DNA of 8,792 bases from an uncultured Pseudomonadota bacterium (GTDB lineage Bacteria > Myxococcota_A > UBA9042 > CAIXZC01). The notes under the pieces are model-generated. The model did not search any database. It saw only the letters and a list, made by a program, of their open reading frames with translations, and was not told the DNA's origin. The position numbers and the translations under genes were made by a program. This document shows, piece after piece, positions 6,793 through 8,792 of this stretch. Position 1 is the stretch's first letter; each line of letters begins with the position of its first letter. The stretch lies in contig CALGBT010000218.1 of NCBI GenBank assembly GCA_937884235.1, positions 1 through 8,792 of the forward strand, read 5' to 3'.

Positions 6793-6808
6793 CGTGCGTG
6801 TAGCACGC
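6793..6808. promoter_or_regulatory. Inverted repeat between the divergent promoters
   Basis: CGTGC-GTGTA-GCACG (6793-6807) is symmetric, and in a shifted register so is GCGTG-TAG-CACGC (6796-6808). It lies just upstream of the leftward -35 and about 32 bp upstream of the rightward -35, where an activator or shared regulator could bind. Function is inferred only. Confidence 0.35.
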
Positions 6809-6839
6809 GAGGAGACTGGGTACGGCAAGCGGCTTTCAA

Positions 6840-6868
6840 TTGACATCCCTCCAGGCAACGATTAGGTT
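6840..6868 (+). promoter_or_regulatory. Probable promoter for the YciO-like gene and nadB
   Basis: A perfect TTGACA (6840-6845), a 17-base spacer and a weak TAGGTT (6863-6868, three of six). Start would fall near 6875, leaving a short leader with a GGAGG ribosome site at 6877-6881. The TTG of this -35 box is in frame with the gene but is better read as promoter than as a start codon. Confidence 0.5.
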
Positions 6869-6890
6869 TCGGCGGCGGAGGCGTGCTGGC

Positions 6891-7499
6891 ATGCTCTTGA
6901 CCATCGACTCAATGGACCCCGAACATTGGCTGGTAGCTCAGGTGGTTCGTACGTTGCAGAACGGCGGGGTCGTGGTCATTCCAACGGACACGGTCTACGG
7001 GGTGGTCTGCGATATCGAGTGTGAGGCTGCGGTGGAGCGCATCTACCGACTGAAGGGCATGGATTCCAAAAAGCTCTTGTCAATCCTCTGCTCTGACCTG
7101 AGTATGGCGGCCCAGTATACGCGGGGGATTCCCAACACACTCTTTCGCATCGTCCGGAGGAAGTTGCCGGGTCCCTATACCTTTATTCTTCCGGCCTCCA
7201 AAGAGTTGCCTCGCATTATGCGCAAGAACCGCAAGACAGTGGGCATCCGAGTCCCTGATTGCCCCTTTGCCTTGGAGTTGATAGCGCAGTTCCAGCGACC
7301 TCTGCTCACCACCTCGGTGGCCCTGTCGCCGGGGGAGTGGTTGCTCGATCCATTCCTCATTGAAGAGGAGTACGGCAACAGCATCGACCTTGTGGTGGAC
7401 GGTGGGCCTCTCTACCCGGAGCCATCAACGGTGATTGATTTCTCTGGCTTCGACCCCGAAGTGATCCGTGAGGGCAAGGGGCCCGTGGATTTCCTGTAG
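6891..7499 (+). CDS. yciO: YciO-type Sua5/YrdC-family protein (threonylcarbamoyl-AMP synthase-like)
   Basis: 202 aa, ATG with GGAGG nine bases upstream. The frame extends to a TTG at 6840, but that adds an Arg-rich tail and overlaps the -35 box. Family landmarks in order: PTDTVYG (31-37), RLKGMDSKKLLSIL (53-66), LPGPYTFIL (92-100), a RKTVGIRVP motif (about 114-122), LLTTSVALSPG (138-148), DLVVDGG (166-172), STVIDF (179-184) and REGKG (193-197). The length (about 200 aa) and the motif pattern, especially GPYTFIL and RKTVGIRVP, resemble E. coli YciO more than the YrdC/TsaC tRNA-modification enzyme or the longer Sua5. Family members bind ATP and make or handle threonylcarbamoyl-adenylate for the t6A base of ANN-decoding tRNAs; YciO itself has a less certain role. 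It leads a pair with nadB 15 bp downstream, probably in one transcript. Confidence 0.9.
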   Translation: MLLTIDSMDPEHWLVAQVVRTLQNGGVVVIPTDTVYGVVCDIECEAAVERIYRLKGMDSKKLLSILCSDLSMAAQYTRGIPNTLFRIVRRKLPGPYTFILPASKELPRIMRKNRKTVGIRVPDCPFALELIAQFQRPLLTTSVALSPGEWLLDPFLIEEEYGNSIDLVVDGGPLYPEPSTVIDFSGFDPEVIREGKGPVDFL

Positions 7500-7502
7500 G
7501 GC

Positions 7503-7507
7503 GGGAG
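7503..7507 (+). promoter_or_regulatory. Ribosome binding site deciding the nadB TTG start
   Basis: GGGAG ends seven bases before the TTG at 7515. The in-frame stop of the upstream gene (TAG, 7497-7499) leaves only a few codons, and TTG is the only usual start among them before the FAD-binding glycine motif. Confidence 0.65.
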
Positions 7508-7514
7508 TATAGGT

Positions 7515-8792
7515 TTGGACGAACGCTACGATGTCTTGATCCTTGGCAGTGGCATTGCCGGTATCACTGCAGCTCTGGCAGCGGCAGACCAAGCCCGCGT
7601 CCTGGTTCTCTCCAAGGCGTCTTGCGAGGAGACCAATACGTCTCGAGCCCAGGGTGGCATCGCTTCGGTGTTTGCCGCGGACGACTCCTTCTCATTGCAT
7701 GTGGAAGACACGCTGGCTGCTGGGGGCGGGCTGTGCGACGAAGGGACGGTCCGTCGCTGCGTGCAGGAGGGACCGGAGCAGATTCGCTGGCTAGCCTCAC
7801 TGGGCGTTGGCTTTGCTGCCGCAAATGGGGGTGGCGTCGGCTCCTTTGACCTGGGCAGAGAAGGGGGACATTCACGGCGACGTGTGGTTCACGCCAAAGA
7901 TACCACCGGTCGTGCTGTGGAGGACGTGTTGCTGGAGCAGGCGCGCCGTCACCCCAACATCACTCTGCGCGAACGGGCCATGGGGGTTGACCTCATCACC
8001 CTGCGCAAGGTCTCGGGGAATAACCGTCGCGACCGCTGTGTCGGTGCTTATGTCATGGACATCGCGTCAGGGGCCATCCAGGCGGTGGCGGCCTCGGCTA
8101 CGATTCTGGCCACGGGAGGCTCGGGCAAAGTCTATCTCTATACCAGTAATCCTGACGTCGCCACCGGCGACGGGCTGGCCATGGCCTGGCGAATTGGCGC
8201 GGAAGTGGAGAACATGGAGTTTTTCCAGTTCCATCCCACCTGCCTCTACCATCCGCAGGCCAAGAATTTCCTTATTTCCGAGGCTGTACGGGGAGAAGGA
8301 GGCAGGTTGCTCAACTGTGCCGGCCACCGTTTCATGCCTGGCTACCACGTGTCCGCAGAGCTGGCTCCCCGGGATGTCGTTGCCCGGGCCATCGATGCCG
8401 AGTTGAAGAAGTCTGGTGACGACCATGTGCTGCTGGATATCAGCCACCTCTCTTCCGATTTCATCCAGAGCCGTTTTCCTGGCATCTACTCCTTCTGCCT
8501 GAAGTTGGGCATCGATGCCTGTCGCGAGCCTATCCCGGTGGTCCCCGCTGCTCACTACCAGTGCGGCGGCATTCGTGTTGATGAGAACGGCTGGACGGGC
8601 ATCGCCGGTCTCTACGCAGCGGGCGAGGTCGCGTGCACGGGAATGCACGGCGCCAATCGACTGGCATCCAACTCCCTGTTGGAAGCTCTTGTCTACGGAC
8701 GCCGTGCCGGGCTGACTGCTTTTAAGTGGCTGCGCGAGGTGGAAGATGGGCCCCGCGGCCTACCGGCGTGGAACACCGGCATGGCCCGGCAT
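7515..8792 (+). CDS. nadB: L-aspartate oxidase NadB (3' end beyond the window)
   Basis: 426 codons are present without a stop; the family is about 540 aa, so roughly the last fifth is missing. The enzyme is an FAD-dependent oxidase turning L-aspartate into iminoaspartate, the first step of de novo NAD synthesis, working with quinolinate synthase NadA in the cytoplasm. Seen directly: the dinucleotide motif VLILGSGIAGITAA (7-20), SRAQGGIAS (43-51), the NadB hallmark REGGHS (115-120) with HAKDTTGRAVED (126-137), ATILATGGSGKVY (195-207), GDGLAMA (218-224), MEFFQFHPT (234-242), EAVRGEGG (256-263), ELAPRDVVARAID (282-294), HYQCGGI (347-353), LYAAGEVACTGMHGANRLASNSLLEAL (366-392). REGGHS and this series of FAD and active-site segments favour NadB over succinate dehydrogenase or fumarate reductase flavoproteins. 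It starts at a TTG, sits 15 bp after the YciO-type gene, and probably shares its transcript. Confidence 0.97.
   Translation, partial: MDERYDVLILGSGIAGITAALAAADQARVLVLSKASCEETNTSRAQGGIASVFAADDSFSLHVEDTLAAGGGLCDEGTVRRCVQEGPEQIRWLASLGVGFAAANGGGVGSFDLGREGGHSRRRVVHAKDTTGRAVEDVLLEQARRHPNITLRERAMGVDLITLRKVSGNNRRDRCVGAYVMDIASGAIQAVAASATILATGGSGKVYLYTSNPDVATGDGLAMAWRIGAEVENMEFFQFHPTCLYHPQAKNFLISEAVRGEGGRLLNCAGHRFMPGYHVSAELAPRDVVARAIDAELKKSGDDHVLLDISHLSSDFIQSRFPGIYSFCLKLGIDACREPIPVVPAAHYQCGGIRVDENGWTGIAGLYAAGEVACTGMHGANRLASNSLLEALVYGRRAGLTAFKWLREVEDGPRGLPAWNTGMARH

Noticed and set aside
6840..6890. TTG at 6840 as the start of the YciO-type gene
   Set aside because: The TTG belongs to a perfect -35 hexamer, the added residues are Arg-rich and unlike the family, and the ATG at 6891 has a good ribosome site.
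7807..8648. Plus- and minus-strand frames overlapping nadB
   Set aside because: The nadB frame carries an unbroken series of family motifs; these are out-of-frame or antisense shadows.

Overview
The window is about 8.8 kb of GC-rich DNA (roughly 60% by eye) with dense bacterial coding. Its protein families suggest a myxobacterium-like member of the Myxococcota or former Deltaproteobacteria. The pointers are an AgmX/PglI-type TonB-like C-terminal domain, a PEGA-domain envelope protein, a TPR lipoprotein- or periplasm-type protein, and a large glycine-rich surface protein ending in tandem 'PANDTC' beta-sandwich modules. This lineage call is inference from domain content; no rRNA or tRNA is present to fix it.

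Region 1 (1-2602, + strand) is a large, probably secreted protein, cut by the left window edge and split by an apparent frameshift at a G5 run (860-864). The 5' part carries CxxC repeats and a fibre-like segment. The 3' part carries a glycine-rich, beta-helix-like body and two C-terminal repeat domains. Reading across the G5 run in the other frame restores a continuous, sensible protein.

Region 2 (2691-6732, - strand) is three envelope genes in the order PEGA protein, TPR protein, TonB/AgmX-like protein. The PEGA and TPR genes overlap, and the TPR gene probably starts at a CTG inside the PEGA stop codon. The AgmX-like gene lies 182 bp further on behind its own strong-looking promoter (TTGACA, 17 bp, TATCAT), with a perfect inverted repeat just downstream of the -10 box. 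The convergent gap 2603-2690 holds a G10 tract and no convincing terminator.

Region 3 (6733-6890) is a divergent promoter region. The leftward promoter (TTGACA, 17, TATTCT) has a perfect 6-bp inverted repeat inside its spacer. The rightward promoter (TTGACA, 17, TAGGTT) fires into region 4. A second inverted repeat lies between the two.

Region 4 (6891-8792, + strand) is a housekeeping pair: a YciO-type member of the Sua5/YrdC/YciO family, then 15 bp later L-aspartate oxidase (nadB, TTG start), which runs off the right edge. nadB catalyses the first step of de novo NAD synthesis.

I do not see a proven new defence or metabolic system. The best candidates for something undescribed are the PEGA-TPR-AgmX envelope cluster with its operator-like repeats, and the modular surface protein with its frameshift.
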